The notes below the pieces were generated by a model. It was not told the origin of the DNA. It saw only the letters and a program-made list of their open reading frames with translations, and ran no database searches. Position numbers and translations under genes: made by a program. DNA of 64,000 bases. Origin: Sphaerimonospora sp050942215. GTDB taxonomy: Bacteria; Actinomycetota; Actinomycetes; Streptosporangiales; Streptosporangiaceae. Location: the NCBI RefSeq assembly GCF_050942215.1, contig NZ_CP192056.1, positions 6,014,001 through 6,078,000 on the forward strand, read 5' to 3'. Every line of letters begins with the position of its first letter. Position 1 is the stretch's first letter. Shown here one piece after another: positions 1 to 10,122 of the stretch.

Positions 1-754
1 GAAGCACCGGCTGAGTGCTGGGTATCTCGTGCCCGTGGTCGTGCACATGACTCAGCTTCACCACCGGGGCGCCGGCCTGGGCGAGGCCCCGCAGCGCCGC
101 GTCCCGCTCCTCCGGTCCGCCGGACAGGTGGCAGGCGTCCAGGCATACCCCGAGATGCTCGGAGTCGATGTCACAGACGCGCTCCAGCGCCTGCTCCGTC
201 GTCTCCAGCACGCAACCCGGCCACGGTTCGAACCCGACCCGGATGGTCTTGCCGGTCACGCTGTAGAGACCGCGCAGCTCACGGGAGAGCCGCTCCAGGC
301 GGCGTGAAGCTATGTCGTGCAGATCGCTCGGCCAGTCGCGGCGCCAGCCGATCGGAATCGTCGAGATGCTGCCGAAGCGGACATCCTCGGGCAGCAGGAA
401 CGCGAGGATCCTCGCGAGCGCCATGGTGTAGCGGTAACGCTCGGGCTTGGCCCAGTCCGGCCCCGGCACCTCCTGGTTGCGCCCGCCGGTGCCGTTGAGG
501 CTGACCACCTCGAGGCCCCGCTCCTCAAGCGAACGCCGTAGCCGTACGAGCTCTATGCGATCGGCGATGAGATGGTCGGCGACGGGCGGCGCCAGCCACA
601 GCCCGATCCCGAGCCGGTCGACGCCCAGCTTCCGGCGCACCGGCACCGCGTAGCGGGTCAGGTGGGCGATCAGGTTTTCCAGGTCTTCCGCCGGGTGTAC
701 CCCCGCGTTGTAAGCAAGGTGAACGAGCGTCCCGTCCTCATGCAACAGGCGCAT
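1..754 (-). CDS. eboE: EboE-like sugar phosphate isomerase/epimerase family protein (3' end outside window)
   Basis: The reading frame starts at ATG 754 behind GGGAGG and runs off the left edge, giving 251 codons without a stop. The protein looks like a xylose-isomerase/AP-endonuclease-type TIM barrel. The segment GSISTIPIGWRRDW, the later FEPWPGC and HLGVCLDACH motifs, and the start MRLLHEDGTLVHLAYNAGVHP match what I remember of EboE, the barrel protein of the eboABCDEF cluster. That cluster is linked to prenylated metabolite or cofactor traffic across the membrane. The C-terminal part and the other ebo genes would lie to the left, so the operon cannot be confirmed here. The TIM-barrel family is fairly sure; the EboE assignment is from memory of the family. 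Confidence 0.65.
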   Translation of the reverse strand, partial: MRLLHEDGTLVHLAYNAGVHPAEDLENLIAHLTRYAVPVRRKLGVDRLGIGLWLAPPVADHLIADRIELVRLRRSLEERGLEVVSLNGTGGRNQEVPGPDWAKPERYRYTMALARILAFLLPEDVRFGSISTIPIGWRRDWPSDLHDIASRRLERLSRELRGLYSVTGKTIRVGFEPWPGCVLETTEQALERVCDIDSEHLGVCLDACHLSGGPEERDAALRGLAQAGAPVVKLSHVHDHGHEIPSTQPVL

Positions 755-1159
755 AAGGTACCTCCCAGGCGTTGTGCTTCTGCGTGCCGGCGGCTCACGC
801 CCCCGTTGAGGGCAGGCGTGACGCCGGAGTGATCCTCTTGCGGCCGGGACGGCCCGGCTCCGATCGAGTCTCCCCCGTCCACTCGGTCCTCGCGTCCACC
901 GCTGAGCTGAGTGGCCGCTACGCCGCCCGGATGACACGCGTACGTGCCGAGGGGGCGTTTGACCAGGTCGGATCTGCTGCCCCTCCTGGTGGCGTCACAG
1001 CTTCCCAACCGCGGCGCCGCGATTCTCTACAGAGTGTAGTACTACATCGCGTGGCGCGAAAGCGGACTGCGCTATGCGACTGGCCACATCGATCATGGGC
1101 GGTGTCCGGCGGCACATCGGGACCAGTGGCGGAACGACGGGAACCGAGGGTGGGAAAAG
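755..1159. other. Divergence-free spacer between the ebo-like gene and clpC
   Basis: About 400 bases without a convincing gene. Short open frames exist on both strands but lack family resemblance and good ribosome sites. It should hold the promoter of the leftward ebo-like gene. A perfect 12-bp palindrome near 1035-1046 is the only clear structure apart from the clpC terminator that follows. Confidence 0.5.
1035..1046. promoter_or_regulatory. Perfect 12-bp palindrome, possible operator
   Basis: TGTAGTACTACA is a perfect inverted repeat about 280 bases upstream of the start of the leftward ebo-like gene. Its length and position suit a dimeric repressor site, but no regulator gene is adjacent and no copy was noticed elsewhere in the window. 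A chance palindrome cannot be excluded. Confidence 0.3.
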
Positions 1160-1197
1160 CCGAGGGGCGCCCCCCACTTGCGGGGGGCGCCCCTCGG
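1160..1197. terminator. Strong hairpin terminator after clpC
   Basis: A perfect 16-bp GC-rich stem (arms 1160-1175 and 1182-1197) encloses a 6-nt loop. In the minus direction, after the clpC stop, it is followed by CTTTTCCC. In the plus direction it is followed by TTTCTTC. It therefore looks bidirectional, serving mainly clpC. Confidence 0.8.
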
Positions 1198-1302
1198 TTT
1201 CTTCAGCCGGTTTTCTTCAGCCGATTTCCTCAGCCGCCGCCTTGGGCCGCCACCGGATCGGTACCGGCCCGGTGGCGGCTCAGTGGCGGCTCAGTGACGG
1301 GC

Positions 1303-3807
<2,505 letters not shown>

Positions 3808-4036
3808 CTCGTCGCTCCTCACAGAGCGGTCAGGCGAGCGCGGGAGATCCGGCCCGTCGTTCCGCATGGTAGCCCCGACCCAGCGACCGCTCCTCTGTTG
3901 AAGGGTTCCCCGAGAGCAGGGCGTTCACGCTCTATCCAACCCCTTGCCGGGCGTGACGTGTTCCCGATACGCCGCAAGCGAACGAGGTTTTAAGAGGGAT
4001 GGACACGATCTCTCGCATGCCCTATCCGCATGCACA

Positions 4037-4091
4037 ATCGTGCGGTTATCCCGGTCGTCAGAACATCCGACGACCGGCATAACCGCACGAT
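4037..4091. terminator. 55-bp near-perfect palindrome downstream of lsr2
   Basis: Arms of 23 bp (4037-4059 and 4069-4091) with one mismatch flank a 9-nt loop. It lies 12 bases beyond the lsr2 stop, so a terminator is the simplest reading. However, neither side has a U-rich run and the arms are unusually long. It could also be a mobile palindromic repeat or a protein-binding site. Confidence 0.55.
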
Positions 4092-4102
4092 CAAGGGCGT
4101 AG

Positions 4103-4441
4103 TTAGTGTGCCGCCTCGTACGCGTCGACGATCGACTGGGCGATTCGGCCACGTTCACTCACCGGGTGACCGTGGGACTTGGCCCAGGCCCGGATCTCCG
4201 CGCTCTTCTCACGGGACATCGCCCGCTGTCCGGCACCGCCACGACGACGACCACGAAGCGGTGCGGTCTCCGCACGCCGGGCGCCGCTGACGAATGGCGA
4301 CAGGGCTTCACGCAGTCGCTTGGCGTTGCCCTCGCTCAGGTCAATCTCATATGACGTGCCGTCAAGCCCGAAGTTGATCGTCTCAGTGGCCTCGCTGCCA
4401 TCGAGATCATCGATGAGAATCACCTGCGTATGCCTGGCCAT
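4103..4441 (-). CDS. lsr2: Lsr2 family nucleoid-associated xenogeneic silencer
   Basis: 112-residue DNA-bridging protein that coats AT-rich and foreign DNA. The start at ATG 4441 (MARHTQVILIDDLDGSEA) gives the typical Lsr2 N-terminal dimerisation domain with TINFGLDGTSYEIDLSE. A basic linker RGRRRGGAGQRAMS follows. The C-terminal DNA-binding domain has RAWAKSHGHPVSERGRI, with the RGR minor-groove motif, and ends in IVDAYEAAH. An AAAGGA ribosome site precedes the start. The frame is open 25 codons further upstream, but that extension has no Lsr2 similarity. It sits next to clpC, as in other actinomycetes, and is an obvious candidate silencer for the island at 42.6-49.9 kb (inference). Confidence 0.96.
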   Translation of the reverse strand: MARHTQVILIDDLDGSEATETINFGLDGTSYEIDLSEGNAKRLREALSPFVSGARRAETAPLRGRRRGGAGQRAMSREKSAEIRAWAKSHGHPVSERGRIAQSIVDAYEAAH

Positions 4442-4778
4442 CCGGCAATCCTTTCGCAGAGCATAGTTTGTTTCGTCAGCCAAACATATACCCGGTTTCG
4501 CCGTTTGACAATTCACCTATGCCGTTTCTCGGCGACCTCTGAGTCCGGCGGGTTCTCACGGGGCTCACGTGCCGTCCGTAGACCCGCCGCGTCGGAACGC
4601 ACCAACTTTACGATGCCGTACACGACGGCTCCGGCGGCGACCACGGAAGGTATCAAGGCGGACAATACCTCTGTCATTCTGCCTCGCTCGTGCCGGGGTG
4701 TCTTACGGCACCCGGGTGGAATTCAGGGTCAGGTCCGGGCCCTCCCGGGCGCCTTGTCAGGTCAGGCACCCCGGTGCG

Positions 4779-4875
4779 CTCTCGGGACGTGTTCAACAAA
4801 TCATGTCAGGTACGCGGGGCCCGGATGCGCCTCGCCGCGTCGTCACCCCTCCCGCGAAAACTCCTCGCGGGCTCG
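4779..4875. mobile_element. Degenerate copy of a MITE-like element (left half)
   Basis: The left end reads CTCGGGACGTGTTCAACAAA, close to the left terminal repeat of the element at 6140. About 35 bases inside both copies share a TACGCG-GG-CC-G block and the run CGCCTCGCCGCGT-GTC at matching distances. A matching right terminal repeat could not be found, so this copy looks truncated or decayed. Confidence 0.45.
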
Positions 4876-6139
4876 GCTTTCCGCTCAGATCCGGGGGCGG
4901 TCCCGGTGCCCGCGGCTCCACTGCGGACTCCTCCTCCACCTCACGGACGATCCATCTGGGATCCCACACGCACACCAGACGGCATTCGTCAAACACTCCC
5001 GGCAGCCGCCAGAGACCACGTACGCCCATCCAGCCTACCCGCGGTGCCGAAGGTAATCTCCGTCTCTCCAGCCGTCTTACCGGATGCACTCGAAATCGTA
5101 CCCAGAATGCCAAGTGAGAGGAACCTCCGAAGCGACATCCACAGTTTCCGCTGAGATCCGTACCGATCCGCACGGAGGCGGTTCGGCACCGGTACGACAG
5201 CGGCGGCTCGCCGGCAGGCCGCCGGGCAAACCCCTGCCCCGCATGTCTCACCTCGGAGAACCCGCTGCTCAACGGGGATCGGCGACCGGACAAGCGGCTC
5301 GCCGACCGGCCTCCACCTGCCGGGGAAGGCCGGCTGTACGCCCACGCGCAATGAGAAGCAGGGAAGACGGAGGAACGGCAAAACACATAGTGATCTTGAA
5401 AAAAGTTCACGGCGCCGACCGGTGAGCACAGACCTCCTCCCGCGATCTCAGACAAACTTCCTGTGAGCCAGTTCACCCGCGACTCCACTTTGCGTGATCT
5501 TGCCACCGAGGCCGCCATCGCCGTTCACTCCGGCCAAGCGCCTTGAATGCGAGTTTCCGCAAGATCTCTGAAAGGGGGTCGCGCGGGCGGATGCGACCTC
5601 CCGGCAACTTCGACAAGATCACAGAGCGCGATAGGTTCCGGCGCCCGGGGAAGTCGAGAAGCCGGGAGTGAAGGCCCGGTGTGAAGGCCGAGTGTGAACG
5701 TCGACCATGAAGCCCGACGGCGAACGGGGCCGGCGAAGGCCGCTCTTGAAGGTCGGCGAAACACGGTGAAAACCGGCCGACGAGGCATTCCACGGAAGTT
5801 CTGAGAAGATCGGCGGACGGTACCGAAGATCAGTTGAGGCCGTCCGGAAAAAATCACATCGGCGAGGCCGGCGGAGCGACGGCCATGATTCGAGCGATCC
5901 AAACGACCTACCATTCCACGATCGGTACGGCGCGGGAAGGCGAACCGGACCGGACGAGCCGGAGACGACCATATGGATTCCAGACCATGGATTCCGGACC
6001 GCTTGGGATTCGGCCGACGAACGACGCGACGTGGATTAGACCCCATCCCGGTGAGCTTCGGCGTGGGCGGCCGTACGGGCACCGGCTGAGCATCCCATGG
6101 TTCAGCCCCTCCTGTTACAGGTTTTCCGCGATGCATCAC

Positions 6140-6283
6140 CTGGGACGCGTTTCAAAAGCCATACCCGCTACGCGCGGTCCAGCCGACGCCTCGCCGCGTT
6201 GTCTTCCACCCTGCGGGAGTTCGCCCACGGGCTCCGCCGCGGAGGCCCTTCGCGTCGTACAGCGCTTTTGAAACACACCCTAG
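6140..6283. mobile_element. MITE-like element with about 20-bp terminal inverted repeats
   Basis: The left end CTGGGACGCGTTTCAAAAGC (6140-6159) and the reverse complement of the right end, CTAGGGTGTGTTTCAAAAGC (6264-6283), agree at 16 of 20 positions. The 144-bp element carries no coding capacity. Internal arms GCCTCGCCGCG and CGCCGCGGAGGC would extend the fold into a large hairpin. A second, degenerate copy lies at about 4779. This is the usual form of a non-autonomous transposable element. The CTAG-like end recalls IS5-type targets, but the parent IS is not in this window. Confidence 0.55.
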
Positions 6284-6312
6284 TCCGCTTCTTTGGGGGA
6301 AGGTACGAAAAA

Positions 6313-6344
6313 ACGGGGCCGATGGTCCGTTCCATCGACCCCGT
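6313..6344 (-). terminator. Intrinsic terminator of the RDD gene
   Basis: Arms ACGGGG-C-CGATGG and CCATCG-A-CCCCGT with one internal mismatch enclose a 6-nt loop. Read on the minus strand the hairpin is followed by TTTTTT, a classical intrinsic terminator nine bases beyond the stop of the RDD protein gene. Confidence 0.85.
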
Positions 6345-6353
6345 CTTATGGCG

Positions 6354-7622
6354 CTACTTGACCTTGACCACCACTGTGCCGGCCGCCTTGTCGTGCAGGG
6401 CCTGCTGCAGCGGCTTGTCCCAAAGGAGCCAGAGCACGTTCAGGAGTGCGAAGACGCCGGCCAGATACTCCACGACGGGAATCCACCGCAGCAGTTGCGG
6501 TCCGAACAGCACGGCGGCCCGCTTGCCCGCGACATCCGGCGACAGACCGTCCTGGGTGAGGGCGCCGCCGACCGGGACCACCTTGATGCCCATGGCGATC
6601 TTCCCGATCGTCTGCCCGCGCATCTTCAGCATCAGGAACTCGTACCCGACCATCACCACACCGCCGAGGATCGCGATGAGCAGTGCCGCGAGGAAGTAAC
6701 CGCTCGGCTCGACGAACTCGCGGGTCCGGGAGTTGATCGATCCCTGGGTCACCACGATCGCCGTGATGATGGCCGAGATGATGCCGAAGGGAACGCCGAC
6801 GATGAAGCCGTCGATGATCCTCGCCACGAGACGCTGCCACCACTCGGCGAGCGGAGCCGGAGCGCCGGGCGGGACCGCGGCGCCGTACGGCTGGCCGTAG
6901 GCCGCCTGCCCGTAACCGGGCTGCCCATGGCCCTGCTGGCCGTAACCCGGCTGGCCGTAGGCGGGCTGCTGGGCCTGACCGCCGTACTGGTCATGGCCGT
7001 ACTGCTGCTGACCGTACTGCTGCTGACCGTATTGGGGCTGCGCGTACCCGGACTGCTGGCCACCGTAACCCGGCTGCTGACCGTAGCCGGGCTGCTGTTG
7101 CCCATAACCCTGTTGACCGTATCCCTGCTGCCCGTACTGCTCCTGGCCATAACCGGGCTGTTGACCGTAGCCGGGCTGTTGACCATAGCCGGGCTGCTGG
7201 CCGCCGTAACCCGGCTGCTGACCGTACTGCTCCTGCCCGTACTGCTCCTGCCCGTACTGCTCCTGGCCGTACTGCTCCTGGCCGTACTGATGCTCGTGCT
7301 GTTGCTGACCGTACTGCTGCTGGCCGTACGACTGCGGGCCGGTCTGCTGGCCATATTGCTCCTGGCCGTACTGCTGCTGACCATATCCCGGCTGCTGGCC
7401 GTAACCCTGCTGGCCGTACTGCTGCCGGCCGTACTGCTGCTCGTACTGTTGTCCGTGCCCGGGGGTCTGCGGCGAGCCCGGCTGCTGGGCCGGGTTCAGA
7501 TAGTTGACGGCGGTAGCCTCAGGGTCGAACACCTGCCCGTCGGCGCCGGCACCGCGGCCGGAAGACGGCGCTGGCGTACCATCCGAATCGCCCTGCGGAT
7601 ACGGTGGCTGTCCGGTGCTCAC
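6354..7622 (-). CDS. RDD family membrane protein with long Gln/Gly/Tyr-rich N-terminal region
   Basis: I chose GTG 7622, preceded by GAGGTGACAC; the frame is open for 30 more codons upstream, with other possible starts at 7712 and 7670. The 422-residue product has a cytoplasmic-type N-terminal 250 residues made of QYGQQ, PGYGQQ and GYGQ units. An RDD domain of about 130 residues follows, with three hydrophobic segments and the motifs LAEWWQRLVARIIDGFI and RGQTIGKIAMGIKVV. RDD proteins are small integral membrane proteins, some linked to ion or substrate transport, but the function here is unknown. The repeat tract is prone to slippage and is compositionally like prion-like or phase-separating domains. 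Closed by the terminator at 6313-6344. Confidence 0.85.
   Translation of the reverse strand: MSTGQPPYPQGDSDGTPAPSSGRGAGADGQVFDPEATAVNYLNPAQQPGSPQTPGHGQQYEQQYGRQQYGQQGYGQQPGYGQQQYGQEQYGQQTGPQSYGQQQYGQQQHEHQYGQEQYGQEQYGQEQYGQEQYGQQPGYGGQQPGYGQQPGYGQQPGYGQEQYGQQGYGQQGYGQQQPGYGQQPGYGGQQSGYAQPQYGQQQYGQQQYGHDQYGGQAQQPAYGQPGYGQQGHGQPGYGQAAYGQPYGAAVPPGAPAPLAEWWQRLVARIIDGFIVGVPFGIISAIITAIVVTQGSINSRTREFVEPSGYFLAALLIAILGGVVMVGYEFLMLKMRGQTIGKIAMGIKVVPVGGALTQDGLSPDVAGKRAAVLFGPQLLRWIPVVEYLAGVFALLNVLWLLWDKPLQQALHDKAAGTVVVKVK
6893..7495. repeat. Low-complexity tandem repeats encoding QYGQQ/PGYGQQ units
   Basis: Degenerate 12- to 18-bp units, such as CTGCTGGCCGTACTG on the plus strand, are repeated over about 600 bases inside the RDD gene. 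They stay in frame. The arrangement suggests expansion and contraction by slippage. Confidence 0.8.
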
Positions 7623-7752
7623 CGTGTCACCTCGTTTCAGATACGCATGCGCCCGCGGTTCAGGCTCCATGCTGATATCGCCCAAAGTAGCGACCGGCGT
7701 ATCAACAGTCACCTTTGCATTTGGTTTCCCATACAGTCAAGCGGGGCGAGGA

Positions 7753-8304
7753 TCACCCACGGTAGAGGTGCAGCAACATACGGGTGTTGCCGAGTGTGTT
7801 GGGCTTCACATGCTCAAGATCCAGAAACTCGGCGACGCCTTCGTCGTACGAAGCCAGAAGTTCGGCGTAGACCTCGGGTGAAACCGGCGTGCCCTGGATG
7901 GGCATGAAGCCGTACCGACTGAAGAACTCGACTTCGAACGTGAGACAGAAGACTCGTCGCACCCCCAGCTCACGCGCGGTCTCGATGAGTGCGGAAACGA
8001 TCCGATGGCCGACGCCCCGGCCACGGACCCCGGGGTCGACGGCGACCGTGCGGATCTCCGCCAGGTCCTCCCAGAGCACGTGCAGGGCGCCGCAGCCGAT
8101 GACCTGCCCGGCGCTCTCCGCCACCCAGAACTCCTGGATGTCCTCATAGAGCGTGACCGTGCTCTTCTCCAGCAGGCGAGGCCCCACTCCGGAGTACGCG
8201 TCGACGAGGCGGCGGATCACCCGCACGTCGGGTGTCCTGGCGCGACGTACGACAAGGGCCGGTGGACCGGACTCGGCTGGCGTCTCCTCGGCGACCTGCT
8301 CCAT
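7753..8304 (-). CDS. GNAT family amino-acid N-acetyltransferase
   Basis: 183 residues. The acetyl-CoA binding signature of the GNAT fold is seen as VDPGVRGRGVGHRIVSALIE (Q/RxxGxG/A type). It is preceded by EIRTVAVDP and followed by GVRRVFCLTFEVEFFSRYGF, a pattern shared with actinobacterial ArgA-type N-acetylglutamate synthases of the short, kinase-less class. A role in arginine biosynthesis is plausible but not proven; other GNAT acetylations are possible. No other arg gene is nearby. The ribosome site before ATG 8304 is weak, so a start a few codons downstream is possible. Confidence 0.8.
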   Translation of the reverse strand: MEQVAEETPAESGPPALVVRRARTPDVRVIRRLVDAYSGVGPRLLEKSTVTLYEDIQEFWVAESAGQVIGCGALHVLWEDLAEIRTVAVDPGVRGRGVGHRIVSALIETARELGVRRVFCLTFEVEFFSRYGFMPIQGTPVSPEVYAELLASYDEGVAEFLDLEHVKPNTLGNTRMLLHLYRG

Positions 8305-8652
8305 GAACGGTCAGCGTAGCCCTGCCCCAGCGACGGCCGGATCAACGGTTACACCAAAACGCGGAGAGCGCGGCCGGAGTGACACACAGTCGCGATGGAA
8401 GCACCGTGGGTAGGAGTAGTGATTAACCTCACCTTGTCTGATTTTTAGCAAATTGAGACACCGGACCGATGAGACCCAAATGATCTTACTTAGGAGGTAA
8501 AGGCAGGTTGATGAGGGTGCGTCTACGTCGAGACCGTGACCCGAACGTGATCGTTCAGTTGTGAAATCTAAATGGGATCGAGAGTTCCGGTTGAGCGGGC
8601 ACTCGGCGTGCACTAATGTCCAGCGACGATGCCGAGTCTTCAACGCACCAGG
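8305..8652. other. Promoter/leader region of the riboswitch-controlled hydrolase
   Basis: About 350 bases upstream of the riboswitch, AT-richer than the surroundings and without a long gene. It probably holds the divergent promoters for the GNAT gene and the NlpC/P60 gene. A 17-codon open frame (8511-8564, MRVRLRRDRDPNVIVQL) with upstream purine runs is present; whether it is translated is unknown. Confidence 0.4.
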
Positions 8653-8790
8653 TGTGGAGGGGAGCCGGGGACCCAACTGTACGGATCGCGGACCGGCTCG
8701 ACGCCGGACCCCGTCGATAACGGGGTGAATCCGAAAGGTAGGGCTGCTCCGGCCCGAACCCGTCAGCTAACCCGGTAGGCGTCCAGTAGT
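8653..8790 (+). ncRNA. Cyclic di-AMP riboswitch (ydaO/yuaA type)
   Basis: The leader contains the hallmark blocks of this class in order: GGAGCCGGGGACCCAAC, CGGGGTGAATCC, AAAGGTAGGGC, and CGAACCCGTCAGCTAACC followed by GGTAGGCG. It lies 80-220 bases upstream of a secreted NlpC/P60 peptidase. In actinobacteria this riboswitch typically controls cell-wall hydrolases and resuscitation factors, and c-di-AMP binding lowers expression. The exact 5' boundary is approximate. Confidence 0.9.
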
Positions 8791-8873
8791 GCCGTACGGA
8801 CACCGCGCGGCCGGCGAACGGCCGAGCAGGCGGTCCTCCGACGGCACAGCCGAGGAGAGGAGCTTGGTAACGC

Positions 8874-9896
8874 ATGCGTGGAGGACGGCCCGCAGGCAGG
8901 CACGCCCGAGCCCGGAAGGCCGGGCCCAGAGGCATCCGCCGGTTAGCCCTCGTGGGTGTCGCACTCACCATGATCACCTTTGGCGCGCCCACGGTGGCCG
9001 CCACCGCCGAACCCAAGCCGGATCTGAAGAAGCTGGCGGCCGAGGTCGAGCGCCTCCACGAGGAGATCGAGAGCCTCGCCGAGCAGTACAACGGCGAGCG
9101 CGTACGGCTCAAGGCCGCCCAGCGCTCCGCCGCCATCGCCAAGAAGAAACTCGCCAAGAGCGAGGCGGAACTGGCCGACCGCCGCCAGAAGGCGAGCGCG
9201 CTCGCCCAGAACTCCTACATGAACGGCGGCATCGGCCCGCTGCTCCCGATGGTCGGCTCCACCGACCCCGAGACCTACCTCGACCAGGCCTCGACCACCT
9301 ACGCGCTGCAGATGCAGCAGGGCCAGGAGGTCACCGCGGTCACCAACGTCATGAAGGCGGCCGAGCGGGCCAAGGCCAGCGCCGCCGCCCGCCAGGCCGA
9401 GGTGAAGAAGCTGCTGTCCAGCCTCGAGACCCGCAAGGGCAAGATCAGAAGTCTGATCAGGAAGACCGAGAGCAGCCTCTACAGCAGGGTCGCCGGCAGC
9501 ATCGGCGGCCGGGCGACTCGGATCTCGTTCCCCATCGTCGGCGGAGGCAAGGCGGCGGAGGCCGCCCGCTGGGCGCTGACCCAGCAGTTGAAGCCCTATG
9601 TCTGGGGCGCGGAAGGACCCTCGTCCTACGACTGCTCTGGCCTGGTCATGGCGGCCTACCAGCGGGTCGGGATCAGCCTGCCGCACTACACCGGTGACCA
9701 GTGGACGGCGGGCACGCACATCAACCACGAGGACATGCGCCCGGGCGATCTCGTGTTCTTCTACAACGACCTGCATCACGTCGGCATCTACATCGGCGGC
9801 GGCTACATGGTCCACGCGCCGCGCACCGGGGACGTCGTACGCGTCGCCAAGATCGCCGGTCGGCCGTTCGCGGGAGCCGTACGGGTCGCGGACTGA
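8874..9896 (+). CDS. Secreted NlpC/P60 family peptidoglycan endopeptidase (RipA-like)
   Basis: 340 residues, starting at ATG 8874 behind GGAGAGGAG. A basic N-terminus and hydrophobic segment (about residues 20-43) form a signal peptide ending near ATA-EP. A long coiled coil covers roughly 45-115 and 150-205. The C-terminal NlpC/P60 domain has the catalytic Cys in SSYDCSGLVM, the first His in LHHVGIYIGGG and the second polar residue in YMVHAPRTGD. Enzymes of this layout cut D-glutamyl-diaminopimelate cross-bridges during cell separation. The upstream c-di-AMP riboswitch ties expression to osmotic or germination signalling. A second protein of the same layout is encoded at 34333-35508. Confidence 0.93.
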   Translation: MRGGRPAGRHARARKAGPRGIRRLALVGVALTMITFGAPTVAATAEPKPDLKKLAAEVERLHEEIESLAEQYNGERVRLKAAQRSAAIAKKKLAKSEAELADRRQKASALAQNSYMNGGIGPLLPMVGSTDPETYLDQASTTYALQMQQGQEVTAVTNVMKAAERAKASAAARQAEVKKLLSSLETRKGKIRSLIRKTESSLYSRVAGSIGGRATRISFPIVGGGKAAEAARWALTQQLKPYVWGAEGPSSYDCSGLVMAAYQRVGISLPHYTGDQWTAGTHINHEDMRPGDLVFFYNDLHHVGIYIGGGYMVHAPRTGDVVRVAKIAGRPFAGAVRVAD

Positions 9897-9924
9897 GCAT
9901 CGGGGCGGCTCCCCCCGGCCGAAA

Positions 9925-9990
9925 CCGGACACATCTCGACACACCTCGGACACACCTCGGACACACCCCGAGCACGCCCCGTGGAACACC
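9925..9990. repeat. Short tandem repeats of CTCGGACACAC
   Basis: Three near-identical 11-base units (CTCGACACAC, CTCGGACACAC, CTCGGACACAC) and a decayed fourth follow the hydrolase stop codon. No stable hairpin with a U-run is apparent, so this is recorded only as a repeat. Confidence 0.6.
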
Positions 9991-10122
9991 CGAGCACACC
10001 CGGCCGCTACGTCCGAGCGTCGCTCGCCGATTCGGTGCGACGTCGCCGGGAACCGATTATGAAGACCGGGACGTGCTCAGCGCGTCCCGGCCGGCCGCTG
10101 CGCTCTCGTGAGAGGAGCCGCG

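Larger units (their letters stand above)
4442..6312. other. 1.9-kb region without convincing genes
   Basis: Open frames of up to about 240 codons occur here on both strands, but they overlap one another, show no recognisable motif, are rich in Arg/Pro/Ser in the manner of out-of-frame GC-rich DNA, and lack consistent ribosome sites. Base composition is less GC-rich than the neighbours in places, notably around 5480-6000. The region contains two copies of a small inverted-repeat element (about 4779-4870 and 6140-6283). It also has short degenerate repeats of a GTGAAGGCC-like unit around 5650-5760. Decayed genes or an unrecognised non-coding region are possible. Confidence 0.4.

Noticed and set aside
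4793..5518. Minus-strand frame of 241 codons in the lsr2-RDD gap
   Set aside because: Arg/Pro/Ser-rich, overlapped by other equally long frames, no ribosome site or motif; it also runs into the MITE-like copy.
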